From Chitinispirillum sp. (GTDB lineage Bacteria; Fibrobacterota; Chitinivibrionia; Chitinivibrionales; Chitinispirillaceae): DNA of 35,591 bases. Positions 22,846-31,682 of the stretch are shown one piece after another. The notes beneath the pieces are model-generated. The model did no database searches and had not been told where the DNA came from. It was given only the letters and a program-made list of their open reading frames with translations. Position numbers and translations under genes: made by a program. The stretch covers positions 1-35,591 of the forward strand of contig SKJJ01000231.1 of NCBI GenBank assembly GCA_007115975.1, read 5' to 3'. The first letter of the stretch is position 1. Every line of letters begins with the position of its first letter.

Positions 22846-25284
22846 TTGATTTCAAAGGGAAAAAAGATTCTGGTTGTTGGGGGAGTTGCAGGCGGAGCGA
22901 GTTTTGTTGCAAGGATGCGCAGGCTCGATGAAGAGGCCTCTATCATTATGTTCGAAAAGGGTGAGTACATCTCTTTTGCCAATTGCGGGCTTCCTTATCA
23001 CATAGGGGGGAGCATACCGGACCGGCGCAGTCTTATAATTCAGACCCCTCAGAGGTTTTCTGAACGGTTCAATGTTGAGGTGCGAACAGAAACAGAGGTT
23101 GTGGCTGTCGATGCGGGCAGAAAAACCGTTACTGCCATTGCTGATGGTTCAACGTACGAAGAGAGTTTCGACCATCTGGTGCTTGCTCCTGGTGCAAAAC
23201 CGGTCCGTCCTCCCATTGCGGGGATCGAAAATGAGAAGGTGGTATCTCTGCGCACCATTGCAGACATGGACCGAATCATCGCAAACATCAAATCCGGTTT
23301 TCTGGGTGATGTAATGGTGGTGGGAGGAGGTTTTATCGGGCTTGAAATGGTGGAGAATCTTGCAGCAAAAGGGATAAAAGTGACTCTCGTTGAGGCATCG
23401 GATCAGATTTTTGCCCCTGCAGATATGGAGATGGCAAGTGTTCTCAGGGAACATGTGGTGATGAATGGTGTTGATGTGAAGCTTGGTGATTCGGTACAGA
23501 AATTTTCCAATACAGTAGAGGGAAAAATTCGGGCTGAGCTGAAAAGCGGAGACGCTGTTGATGCTGCGCTTGTGATTCTGGCTATCGGGGTGAAACCTGA
23601 TACTGCATTTTTAGAGGGATCAGGCATTCAAACCAACCAGTTTGGGGCGATAGTGGTCGATGACTCGCTTCTCACAAACATGGAGGGGGTTTATGCTGTG
23701 GGTGATGCCGTAGAGGTCAGGCATCTTGTCTCCGGTGCAAGGGTTAACATTCCACTTGCCGGTCCGGCAAATCGTCAGGGGCGCATAGTTGCGGATAACA
23801 TTGCCGGAATAGCTTCCAGATACAAAGACTCACAGGGTACTTCAATTTGTAAACTCTTTGACATGACTGCAGCGGTTACCGGTATAAACGAAAAAACTGC
23901 AGTAAACCTTGGAATCGATTATCTCAAGTCCTACACCCACTCTCCTGATCACGCATCCTATTATCCGGGCGCATCTCCCATGGCGGTGAAAATCATCTTT
24001 TCCCCCAAAGACGGAAAGCTTCTGGGGGCACAGATAACCGGCAGCAAGGGGGTCGATAAAAGAATCGATATATTCGCCACCGCCATTCGCCATCAATTAA
24101 CTGTTGATGACCTTGGTGAGCTTGAGCTTGCCTATGCTCCTCCCTATGGTAGTGCAAAGGATCCGGTAAATATCGCCGGATTTGTGGCTCAAAATATCCT
24201 AAATGGTCTCTCTCCGGTATTTTATGCCGAAAATGTGCAGGTTCTGCAACAAAAGGGGGAACAGATCGTGGATGTCCGGACCGTGCCGGAGTGGGAGCAT
24301 GGTGCAATAGAGGGTGCCGTTAATATCCCGCTGAATGAACTCAGAAGCAGACTTGATGAACTGGATAAAAACAGAAATGTGGTAGTCTATTGTCAGGTAG
24401 GTCTGCGGGGGCATCTTGCGACAAGAATACTTCTGCAGAACGGATTCCGGGCGGTAAACCTGTCAGGGGGATTTACAACCTACAGGGCATATACTGATGA
24501 ACAGAAAGAGACGGCTGTTTTGACCGTCAGCCCAAAGACCCCTGTTAAATCAGACAGCCTTGTTACTATCGACGCCTGCGGACTTCAGTGTCCGGGGCCG
24601 GTGATGAAGCTCCGAGAGGCTATCGATTCTGCAACTGATGGGCAGGCGATACAGATTAAAGCAACCGACCAGGGTTTTGCCGCTGATATCCCCTCGTGGT
24701 GCAGTCGCACGGGTCACAAACTGGTATCTCTGGCGGCTGAAAATGGGGTCTACTCTGCCACGGTAAAAAAAGGGGGGGCTGTGCAGAGCGCATGTTCCCC
24801 TGAGCCCGACAGAGGCGCCAACAAAACCATGGTGATCTTCTCCAACGATTTTGACAAGATGGTAGCGGCTTTTATCATTGCAAACGGAGCAGTCTCAATG
24901 GGAAGCAATGTAACACTCTTTTTCACCTTCTGGGGGTTAAATCTTCTCAGAAAAGACAACAAAGTAAAGGTAAAAAAGAGTATTGTTGAACGGATGTTCG
25001 GGATGATGATGCCCAGGGGACCTGAGAAGCTCACTCTGTCCAAAATGAACATGGGGGGCATGGGGTCGGTAATGATCCGCAGTATAATGAAGAAAAAAAA
25101 TGTCTACTCTCTTCCGGTTCTGATGGAGGAGGCGATGAAAAGCGGGATCAAATTTGTTGCCTGTGCAATGTCTATGGATATTATGGGGATAAAAAAGGAG
25201 GAACTGATTGATGGGGTTGAGTATGGGGGAGTAGCAGCGTACCTGGCAGAAGCGGATAATTCCAACTATAATCTCTTTATTTAG
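22846..25284 (+). CDS. CoA-disulfide reductase-rhodanese-TusA-DsrE fusion protein
   Basis: The protein has 812 residues. Residues 1-450 are an FAD/NAD(P)H disulfide reductase of the CoA-disulfide reductase/Nox type: FAD motif 'VGGVAGGASFVARMRR', active Cys47 in 'FANCGLPYH', and NAD motif 'VVGGGFIGLE' at 158-167. Residues about 455-550 are a rhodanese with Cys516 in 'YCQVGLRG'. Residues about 570-645 are TusA-like ('DACGLQCPGPVMKLREAI', Cys578 and Cys582). Residues 660-812 are a DsrE-family domain with Cys773 in 'ACAMSMDIMG'. The family reduces CoA persulfides or polysulfide, and the added domains offer a relay of persulfide cysteines. The start is TTG (no nearby ATG) behind GAGGG. It is cytoplasmic and coexpressed with thioredoxin. 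Confidence 0.9.
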   Translation: MISKGKKILVVGGVAGGASFVARMRRLDEEASIIMFEKGEYISFANCGLPYHIGGSIPDRRSLIIQTPQRFSERFNVEVRTETEVVAVDAGRKTVTAIADGSTYEESFDHLVLAPGAKPVRPPIAGIENEKVVSLRTIADMDRIIANIKSGFLGDVMVVGGGFIGLEMVENLAAKGIKVTLVEASDQIFAPADMEMASVLREHVVMNGVDVKLGDSVQKFSNTVEGKIRAELKSGDAVDAALVILAIGVKPDTAFLEGSGIQTNQFGAIVVDDSLLTNMEGVYAVGDAVEVRHLVSGARVNIPLAGPANRQGRIVADNIAGIASRYKDSQGTSICKLFDMTAAVTGINEKTAVNLGIDYLKSYTHSPDHASYYPGASPMAVKIIFSPKDGKLLGAQITGSKGVDKRIDIFATAIRHQLTVDDLGELELAYAPPYGSAKDPVNIAGFVAQNILNGLSPVFYAENVQVLQQKGEQIVDVRTVPEWEHGAIEGAVNIPLNELRSRLDELDKNRNVVVYCQVGLRGHLATRILLQNGFRAVNLSGGFTTYRAYTDEQKETAVLTVSPKTPVKSDSLVTIDACGLQCPGPVMKLREAIDSATDGQAIQIKATDQGFAADIPSWCSRTGHKLVSLAAENGVYSATVKKGGAVQSACSPEPDRGANKTMVIFSNDFDKMVAAFIIANGAVSMGSNVTLFFTFWGLNLLRKDNKVKVKKSIVERMFGMMMPRGPEKLTLSKMNMGGMGSVMIRSIMKKKNVYSLPVLMEEAMKSGIKFVACAMSMDIMGIKKEELIDGVEYGGVAAYLAEADNSNYNLFI

Positions 25285-25366
25285 AATATTTGGCGCTGGA
25301 TAGCAGTTAGAAGTTGTATGTTTGCCACAAATGTCGATGCGCAGCCGAGGCAGACAGCGACGCCGA

Positions 25367-25378
25367 GGGGGGGGGGGG
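25367..25378. repeat. Homopolymer run of 12 G residues
   Basis: An uninterrupted G12 tract lies in the intergenic region 83 bases after the fusion-gene stop and before the operon terminator. Such tracts slip easily in replication and in sequencing. Being non-coding and downstream of the genes, an effect on expression is not obvious. Confidence 0.8.
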
Positions 25379-25443
25379 CAGAATGACACTCATTCTGCAG
25401 AGGAATCGGGATCGTCTTTTAAAAAAATAATCAACAAAATCAT

Positions 25444-25476
25444 GCTGTCTCCAAAAAGGGGGGCAGCTTTTTTTTT
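25444..25476 (+). terminator. Rho-independent terminator of the thioredoxin operon
   Basis: GCTGTCTCC (25444-25452) pairs with GGGGGCAGC (25459-25467), a 9-bp stem with two G-U pairs and an AAAAAG loop, followed by nine T residues. It lies 160 bases after the fusion gene. The rest of the 336-bp gap holds the G12 run and, close to the next gene, an AT-rich block that probably contains its promoter. Confidence 0.8.
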
Positions 25477-25620
25477 GCATTAAGAAGTGTGACTCTTCTA
25501 TTCGAAAAGTCGCCATCGGTTATTTGGCCTGAAAAAACGAATTATATAGACATTCAACAAAAATTATTGCACTATATATAAGGCACAACAGATTGAATTT
25601 CTAAATACACAGGAGACTTT

Positions 25621-27810
25621 ATGAATTCGAGATTGCCAGAAGTAGTTATGGTAGACAAGGATAAATGTGTCAATTGCCACGCCTGTATTGCGGCCTGTCC
25701 GGTGAAGTACTGCAATGACGGTTCAACTGATGTTGTTTCAATAAATTCCGATATGTGCATTGCATGTGGATGTTGTATAAAAGCATGTTCACACGAAGCC
25801 CGTTATTACATAGATGACAGTGAGCAGTTTTTCCGTGATCTTGGTCAGATACCGATGGTAGCTGTTGTTGCTCCTGCTATTGCAGCCAATTTTCCCAATC
25901 AGTACCTCAGGATTAATGGCTGGATGAAAAGTGCCGGTATTGAAGCGTGTTTTGATGTCAGCTTTGGCGCAGAGCTTACAATTAAATCATATCTGGAGCA
26001 TATAAAAACAAACAAACCCAAAGCGGTTATAGCACAACCCTGTCCGGCCATAGTGAACTACATTGAGATATATCAACCGGAATTACTTGATCATCTCGCC
26101 CCAGCAGACAGCCCTATGCTTCATATCATTAAAATGGTAAAAGAGTTCTACCCTCAGTACCGCAATCATATGTTTGCAGTCATATCACCCTGTATGGCAA
26201 AGAAAAGGGAGTTCGATGAAACCGGGTTGGGGGATTACAATGTTACCTATCGTAGTTTGAACAGCTATTTTGATAAAAACCGTATCTCGCTTTCATCATA
26301 CGATGAAGTTGATTATGATAATCCTCCGGCAGAACGTGCTGTGCTTTTTTCTACACCCGGCGGACTTTTACAAACCGCATTACGTGAAGTACCTGAAGCC
26401 GCTTCTTTTTCAAGAAAGATAGAAGGGCCTGAGATCATTTACGAATATCTCAAGAAACTTCCAGAGTCAGTGAGAGCCGGTTACAACCCGCTTCTTATAG
26501 ACTGTCTTAACTGTGAGATGGGATGTAATGGAGGAACGGGCACGGATTCGATTCATAAAGGAGCCGATGAAGTCGAATGGTTGATAGAACAGAGAAATCT
26601 GAAAATGCAGCAACATTACAAATCCAAAGGGATAAATGGAATAAAAAAAGGTAAAAAAGCTCTGGCTGATGCGATAAATAAGCACTGGAAGCCAAATCTT
26701 TACAGCAGAAGCTATAGAAATCTTTCTTCAAACAATTTAACCAGAATACCGCATGACAGTGAACTTAAGGAAGTTTATAAAAGTATTAACAAATATAATG
26801 ACGAAGACATCTACAACTGTGGTGCCTGTGGTTACGGATCATGTATGGGTATGGCCATAGCTCTTTACAACGGACTCAACCAGCCCTCCAATTGTTTGCA
26901 TAATCAGTATGCCCTGCTTCATGACCACAACAAAAAAGTTGCAGAATCTGTTAAGAAACTTACAGAAATGGTGTTTGCGATTTCAGATCGTTCAAGCAGT
27001 ATTGCATCTAATTCGTCAAATGTATCAGCTGCAGCACAGCAGGTGTCTGGCAGTGTAAATAGTGTTTCGATATCTGTAACCGATGCTCAGGGTGTGATGA
27101 GTTCAATAAACAAAGCAATCGATGGTCTTACTGAGACAATTCAGGAGATTGCCAATAATTCTGAACGGACCCGAAACATTACTTCCAGTGCAGTCGAGAG
27201 TGTGCAGGAGATGAAAGGCAAAGTAGATTTACTGGCCCAGGCAAGCGAATCCATAAGCAGTGTAATAGATACAATAATTGAAATTGCAGAACAGACGAAA
27301 CTCCTTGCCCTTAATGCCACGATTGAAGCTGCCAGAGCTGGTGATGCGGGCAAAGGTTTTGCCGTTGTTGCCAGTGAAGTAAAAGACCTTGCTCGCCAGA
27401 CCAATGAAGCTACTGTGGATATTAAAAACAAAATCCTAAATATCTCACAATCAACAGGTGCCACAATTGAGGGTATTAAAAACATTGGTGATGTTATCAA
27501 CAATATCAATGAATTTGTCAGCACTATTGCTGCTGCTGTTGAAGAACAGACCATCACTACCAGAGATATTGCAGATAACGTTTCGCGCAATGCAAAAGGA
27601 ATTGACAGTATTGCAAAAAATGTCACCTACTCAGCCAGTGGTACACAGGAAATCGCCTCAAATATCTCCGAAGTTAATAACCAGATAAAGGAGATTGCTG
27701 GTTCGGTTGAAAATCTCAACAATCAGGCAGCGTTGCTTAATCAACTCACGGAGCAGAGAGTGACAACTGAAGATGTCTCCATAAGTAAACGCTCTTCTGG
27801 GGATAGGTAA
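25621..27810 (+). CDS. [FeFe]-hydrogenase-like iron-sulfur chemoreceptor (soluble)
   Basis: The protein has 729 residues and no membrane segment. Residues 10-60 carry two 4Fe-4S motifs (C16/C19/C22/C26 and C46/C49/C52/C56). Residues about 75-335 are an [FeFe]-hydrogenase large-subunit domain. It keeps the H-cluster cysteines Cys141 ('AQPCPAI'), Cys191 ('SPCMAKKREF') and Cys298/Cys302 ('NCEMGCNGGTG'). The proton-relay cysteine of the canonical TSCCP is proline here. An Fes-type cluster follows (C400/C403/C408/C425, 'CGACGYGSC'). Residues about 440-715 form a chemoreceptor coiled coil with the tip '[20 protein letters not shown]'. Sensory hydrogenases share the first modules; the chemoreceptor output implies signalling to CheA/CheW. 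An AGGAG site precedes the ATG. It is convergent with the che operon. Confidence 0.9.
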   Translation: MNSRLPEVVMVDKDKCVNCHACIAACPVKYCNDGSTDVVSINSDMCIACGCCIKACSHEARYYIDDSEQFFRDLGQIPMVAVVAPAIAANFPNQYLRINGWMKSAGIEACFDVSFGAELTIKSYLEHIKTNKPKAVIAQPCPAIVNYIEIYQPELLDHLAPADSPMLHIIKMVKEFYPQYRNHMFAVISPCMAKKREFDETGLGDYNVTYRSLNSYFDKNRISLSSYDEVDYDNPPAERAVLFSTPGGLLQTALREVPEAASFSRKIEGPEIIYEYLKKLPESVRAGYNPLLIDCLNCEMGCNGGTGTDSIHKGADEVEWLIEQRNLKMQQHYKSKGINGIKKGKKALADAINKHWKPNLYSRSYRNLSSNNLTRIPHDSELKEVYKSINKYNDEDIYNCGACGYGSCMGMAIALYNGLNQPSNCLHNQYALLHDHNKKVAESVKKLTEMVFAISDRSSSIASNSSNVSAAAQQVSGSVNSVSISVTDAQGVMSSINKAIDGLTETIQEIANNSERTRNITSSAVESVQEMKGKVDLLAQASESISSVIDTIIEIAEQTKLLALNATIEAARAGDAGKGFAVVASEVKDLARQTNEATVDIKNKILNISQSTGATIEGIKNIGDVINNINEFVSTIAAAVEEQTITTRDIADNVSRNAKGIDSIAKNVTYSASGTQEIASNISEVNNQIKEIAGSVENLNNQAALLNQLTEQRVTTEDVSISKRSSGDR

Positions 27811-27833
27811 AGATAAGCAGGGAAGGAGGGTTT

Positions 27834-27863
27834 ACTGCTGAAAGCAGTTATCGCTCTTTTTTT
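27834..27863 (+). terminator. Possible terminator between convergent chemoreceptor and cheR genes
   Basis: ACTGCT and AGCAGT form a perfect 6-bp stem with a GAA loop, 24 bases after the chemoreceptor stop. Seven T residues (27857-27863) follow after eight bases, inside the end of cheR. The distance between stem and T tract makes it a weak candidate. Confidence 0.35.
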
Positions 27864-28678
27864 ACATAGTACACACAGCAACGGAGATTGGTTTTGTTGA
27901 ACTTGTCACTTAGTCCATCAAGGGATTCTGTTATGCCTAAAACCAGTTTCCCGCCTGATTTAAGTCTTGAAGCAATATTTTCATACAGAATCGTCCGGTC
28001 CTCACGGGAGAAATACATTGCAACATTGCGGCACAGAACAAGGTCATAGATTCCGCCGTGAAGAGCTGAATTTAAAATGTTTCCTGTTTTGAATGAGACC
28101 ATATTTTGCAGTTCCTCACAAACCCGCATACCTCCTTCACATGGTCTGAAAAATCTTCTTGCTCTCTGCGGACTCATGCCCCGGTTTATTTCAAAGCTGC
28201 TGTATACTCCTTTTCGTGCAAAATCTATGGAACGATGACAGATATCAGTTCCTACGATCTCTATATTTGTATTCTGGTCAAACTTTTCCTTACATACCAT
28301 TGCAATACTGTACGCTTCCTGTCCGGTGGAACATGCCGCACTCCATATCCGTAAAGAATTTGAGCCTGTTGACACAATATCTGAAATAATAGTGATCATC
28401 AGACTATCGTAAACAGCACTTTCCCTGAAAAAAAACGTTTCATGAGTGGTAATCGAACTGACTATCTGTTTTACAATTGAGGGGTGTTTTCCGCTTGCTG
28501 CATAAGTATATAAATTGTAAAATGATTTGATACCTGTCGATTCTATAAGGCTTGCGAGTCGGGACTGAATAAGATACGTTTTGCTTTTGTCCAGATGAAC
28601 GCCTGTCTCTTTTTTGATAAGATTAATCAGAAGATTGGCTTCGGTATCGGAAATAGGTGGCAGTTCCCGGGTTCCCAT
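27848..28678 (-). CDS. cheR: Chemotaxis protein methyltransferase CheR
   Basis: This 276-residue enzyme transfers methyl groups from S-adenosylmethionine to glutamates of chemoreceptors. The N-terminal helical domain includes 'TGVHLDKSKTYLIQSRLASL'. 'SSITTHETFFFRESAVYDSL' is the CheR signature, and the SAM site is 'LRIWSAACSTGQEAYSIAMV'. 'DLVLCRNVAMYFSREDRTIL' follows. There is no TPR extension. It starts four bases after the cheB stop, as the last gene of the che operon. Confidence 0.95.
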   Translation of the reverse strand: MGTRELPPISDTEANLLINLIKKETGVHLDKSKTYLIQSRLASLIESTGIKSFYNLYTYAASGKHPSIVKQIVSSITTHETFFFRESAVYDSLMITIISDIVSTGSNSLRIWSAACSTGQEAYSIAMVCKEKFDQNTNIEIVGTDICHRSIDFARKGVYSSFEINRGMSPQRARRFFRPCEGGMRVCEELQNMVSFKTGNILNSALHGGIYDLVLCRNVAMYFSREDRTILYENIASRLKSGGKLVLGITESLDGLSDKFNKTNLRCCVYYVKKER

Positions 28679-28682
28679 CTGT

Positions 28683-29759
28683 TTATCTTTCTGTTGCTCG
28701 TATCAGCTCGTGGGCGATCTCTGTCAATGGCAATTCTAAATCAACAATTCCGGCTTCTACCGCTTCACGTGGCATTCCGTATATTATGCAAGTAGCTTTG
28801 TTCTGAGCAATTACGTTTGCTCCGTGCCTTTTCATGAGCCTAAGGCCCAGTATACCATCTGAGCCCATACCGGTCATAATAACACCCACAGCCTCTTGCC
28901 GGTATACTTTCGCTACAGAGCGAAAGAGGTAATCAGCCGATGGTTTGCAATGATTTTCCGGAGGATCGTCAGTGATTTTTATTTCAACCTCGTTTGTTTG
29001 TTTTCTTTGCTGTACTTTCATCTGAAATCCACCCGGTGCAAGGTACACCGTCCCTGCTTTTAAAATCATTCCCTCCTGTGCTTCAACAACAGAAAGTTTA
29101 CATGTTTTATCCAGCGATTGAGCCAGAGTGTTGGTGAAAAGTTTTGGCATGTGCTGAACAATAAGAATAGGGAGTGGATATGTTTGCGGAAACAGGGGGA
29201 GTAGTTTTGAAAGTGCGTTTGGTCCTCCGGTAGATATTGCAATTGCTACTACTTGAGGTTGAACAGGATACAGCAAATTTCTTTGCTGTATCCTGCTCGG
29301 AGTGAACTGTTGTTTTTGTCTTGTTGCTGCACCGGTGTTGTAAAAATCTTTTTTAAAATAAGAAAATTTGACGAATATATCTTCCAGCTGTTTTTTTAAG
29401 AGTCGATTATTATGTGCATAATCGTTACTGTTTGGTTTGGTGATATAATCGAGTGCTCCGGCCTCAAGAGACTCTATTGTAGCCGATGCGCCCTCCTCTG
29501 TGTATGTGCTCACTATGATTGCGCGGAAATCAGGATAACAGTGGTGTAGTTTTTTGAGAGTCTCAAGACCATCCATGACGGGCATATTCAGATCGAGAGT
29601 TATTAGGTCTGGCTTAACCTTAGGGATGATTTCAATTGCCTCCTCACCATTTTCGGCTACACCAATAGTTCTCACATTTGGTATACTGTTTATGGCATCG
29701 ATGAGTATCTTTCTATACACAACGGAATCATCTACTACAAATACTCGTGTCTGTGACAT
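28683..29759 (-). CDS. cheB: Chemotaxis response regulator protein-glutamate methylesterase CheB
   Basis: This 358-residue protein has an N-terminal receiver domain (phospho-acceptor Asp56 in 'LITLDLNMPVMDG') and a C-terminal methylesterase domain. The catalytic Ser lies in 'AIAISTGGPNAL', the His in 'LIVQHMPKLFT' and the Asp in 'VIMTGMGSDGI'. It removes methyl groups from, and deamidates, chemoreceptors when phosphorylated by CheA. The linker between domains (about 130-165) is polar and variable. It is followed immediately by cheR, giving the adaptation pair. Confidence 0.96.
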   Translation of the reverse strand: MSQTRVFVVDDSVVYRKILIDAINSIPNVRTIGVAENGEEAIEIIPKVKPDLITLDLNMPVMDGLETLKKLHHCYPDFRAIIVSTYTEEGASATIESLEAGALDYITKPNSNDYAHNNRLLKKQLEDIFVKFSYFKKDFYNTGAATRQKQQFTPSRIQQRNLLYPVQPQVVAIAISTGGPNALSKLLPLFPQTYPLPILIVQHMPKLFTNTLAQSLDKTCKLSVVEAQEGMILKAGTVYLAPGGFQMKVQQRKQTNEVEIKITDDPPENHCKPSADYLFRSVAKVYRQEAVGVIMTGMGSDGILGLRLMKRHGANVIAQNKATCIIYGMPREAVEAGIVDLELPLTEIAHELIRATER

Positions 29760-29810
29760 CTTCGGTGACCCAAAACCTTTGTTGATAAAAACTAAAAATA
29801 GTAGAGCTGT

Positions 29811-30281
29811 TTACTGGTTTTCGTCGGTGCTGTCTTTCTTTAATATCTCTTTAAGATCGAGTATAGCTACAAGCGTTTCCGGCGCTTTATAGACTCCTGA
29901 GAAAAAACATCTGTTTGCACCACGCAGATTCGATGGGGGAGGCATAATGTCCTGAGATCGTGCGATCATCGCATCTTCAATATTATCAACTAACAGCCCG
30001 ATCTGTTCAGAACCCCTGCTGACCACCACAATTCTTGACATCTTGCCTATATCACCTGTTTCATAATTGAACTTGCTGCGCAGGTCAATAACTGTTACGA
30101 TCTGGCCGCGCAGGTTTATTACGCCACGAACATACGCTGGTGCATGGAAAACTTTGGTAATCTTTGATACGCGTTTAATCTCCTGAACCTCATCGATACG
30201 CAGCCCACAAATTACATCCTCCACGGAAAAAACCACCAGTTCAATATCTGAATCGAAACCTGCATTCTTACACTCTGGCAT
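29811..30281 (-). CDS. cheW: Chemotaxis coupling protein CheW
   Basis: This 156-residue single-domain CheW has 'VVFSVEDVICGLRIDEVQEI', 'VRGVINLRGQIVTVIDLRSK' and 'IGLLVDNIEDAMIARSQDI'. It bridges chemoreceptors to CheA. AGGAG lies about 7 bases before its ATG, within the end of the mcp gene, which stops three bases away. It is probably the adaptor for both chemoreceptors in this window. Confidence 0.93.
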   Translation of the reverse strand: MPECKNAGFDSDIELVVFSVEDVICGLRIDEVQEIKRVSKITKVFHAPAYVRGVINLRGQIVTVIDLRSKFNYETGDIGKMSRIVVVSRGSEQIGLLVDNIEDAMIARSQDIMPPPSNLRGANRCFFSGVYKAPETLVAILDLKEILKKDSTDENQ

Positions 30282-30283
30282 AC

Positions 30284-31672
30284 TTATCTCCTGGCAAATA
30301 GGGACGCACTGGTTTTCTTTGCTGAGTTATTACCAGATATTTGATTAAATCTTTCTGTCATACTCATCAGTATCTGTTTCATAGATTGTGCTGCATCTAA
30401 AACCTCTGTGTTATTACCCGCTGCTTTGGATGTACCTTTTACAGCTATGGCAATATCAGAACAGGCAGCTGATACCGATGAATTCATTCTGCTAATGGAT
30501 TCTTTAAGATTACTGATCTCTACATCTGCATCCTTTGTCTGATCACTCATATCAGAAACGACATTTGCAACTGTGCATATATTTTTGGAAATCTCTTTTG
30601 TTGTGACAGACTGTTCCTCTACAGAAGATGCAATTGATGAAACTATCTGATCAACATCGTTTATAATCCCGCTTATACGGGTTATCTCCTGAATTGTATT
30701 CTCAGTGGATAGCTGCATACTGGATATCTTTTTGCGGATATCCGCTGTTGCATCATTTGTCTGCTTGGCGAGTTCTTTAACCTCACCGGCAACTACAGCA
30801 AACCCCTTACCGGCCTCTCCGGCCCTTGCAGCTTCGATTGTAGCGTTCAGAGCCAGAAGTTTTGTCTGTTCTGCAATTTCCACAATAACATCGATAATCT
30901 TGTTTATCTCTGAGGCCGCAACACCTAAATTATCCACACTTTTCTGTGCAGAATCTGCACCGATTACAGCATTAGCAGTTGTTTGGCGCGCCAACTCCGA
31001 ATTTTCAGCAATTTCACCGACCGTAGAGCTCATCTGCTCAGAAGCTGTAACGACTGTGTTTAGGTTTTCTCTTGAGTGGCTGGAGCCGGTTTGAGCACGA
31101 TGTAGTGCTTCAACCATTACTGTTGTGCTTTGATTTACAAGTTTAAGATCCGCCGAAATATTATTTACAGACAAATTTGCTTTTCCGAGCTGATGAGAAA
31201 TCTCTTTAGTAATCTCAGAGGAACCTTTTGCCTGAATCTCTACATTTTCAAAACGTGCATTGAGTTCTCTTGATGACTGGTCGAGATGGATCATCTGTTG
31301 ATTTATATTGTTCGAAGATGCCGCTTCATTTTGCACAAGTCTGTTAATTGTGTCTGCAAAAGAGTTGAAGGTTGAAGCCAATTGTAAGATTTCCTGACCG
31401 CCGGTTATAGCTACTCTTCCCACAGAGTTACTTTCTGACATCGCTTTGACTTGGGTATTCATTTCTGTTATCGGTTTTAAAAACCTTCTGTAGTTTTTTA
31501 CAACGGATAAAACTGCTATGAGGCAGCCCATTGAAGACATAAAAAGTGTATTGGTAAAAACAGATCCACAGAAAAACCAACTGTAAATCAAACCGGCAAG
31601 AGCAGAAAGTGGAATTACAACCATGAAGGTTCTCTTTAAATAATCGGCCAAAATACTGTTCATAGGGATCAT
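30284..31672 (-). CDS. Methyl-accepting chemotaxis protein with membrane hairpin and no obvious sensor domain
   Basis: In this 462-residue protein two membrane helices (about residues 12-32 and 38-57) are separated by only a few residues, so there is no periplasmic ligand domain. A HAMP-like segment follows ('[20 protein letters not shown]'), then a long coiled coil with the signalling tip '[20 protein letters not shown]'. There is no C-terminal CheR-binding pentapeptide. Such receptors sense cytoplasmic, membrane or redox state, or rely on partners. GAGGAG precedes the ATG. It lies between cheA and cheW in the operon. Confidence 0.92.
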   Translation of the reverse strand: MIPMNSILADYLKRTFMVVIPLSALAGLIYSWFFCGSVFTNTLFMSSMGCLIAVLSVVKNYRRFLKPITEMNTQVKAMSESNSVGRVAITGGQEILQLASTFNSFADTINRLVQNEAASSNNINQQMIHLDQSSRELNARFENVEIQAKGSSEITKEISHQLGKANLSVNNISADLKLVNQSTTVMVEALHRAQTGSSHSRENLNTVVTASEQMSSTVGEIAENSELARQTTANAVIGADSAQKSVDNLGVAASEINKIIDVIVEIAEQTKLLALNATIEAARAGEAGKGFAVVAGEVKELAKQTNDATADIRKKISSMQLSTENTIQEITRISGIINDVDQIVSSIASSVEEQSVTTKEISKNICTVANVVSDMSDQTKDADVEISNLKESISRMNSSVSAACSDIAIAVKGTSKAAGNNTEVLDAAQSMKQILMSMTERFNQISGNNSAKKTSASLFARR

Positions 31673-31682
31673 CTTTTTCTCC

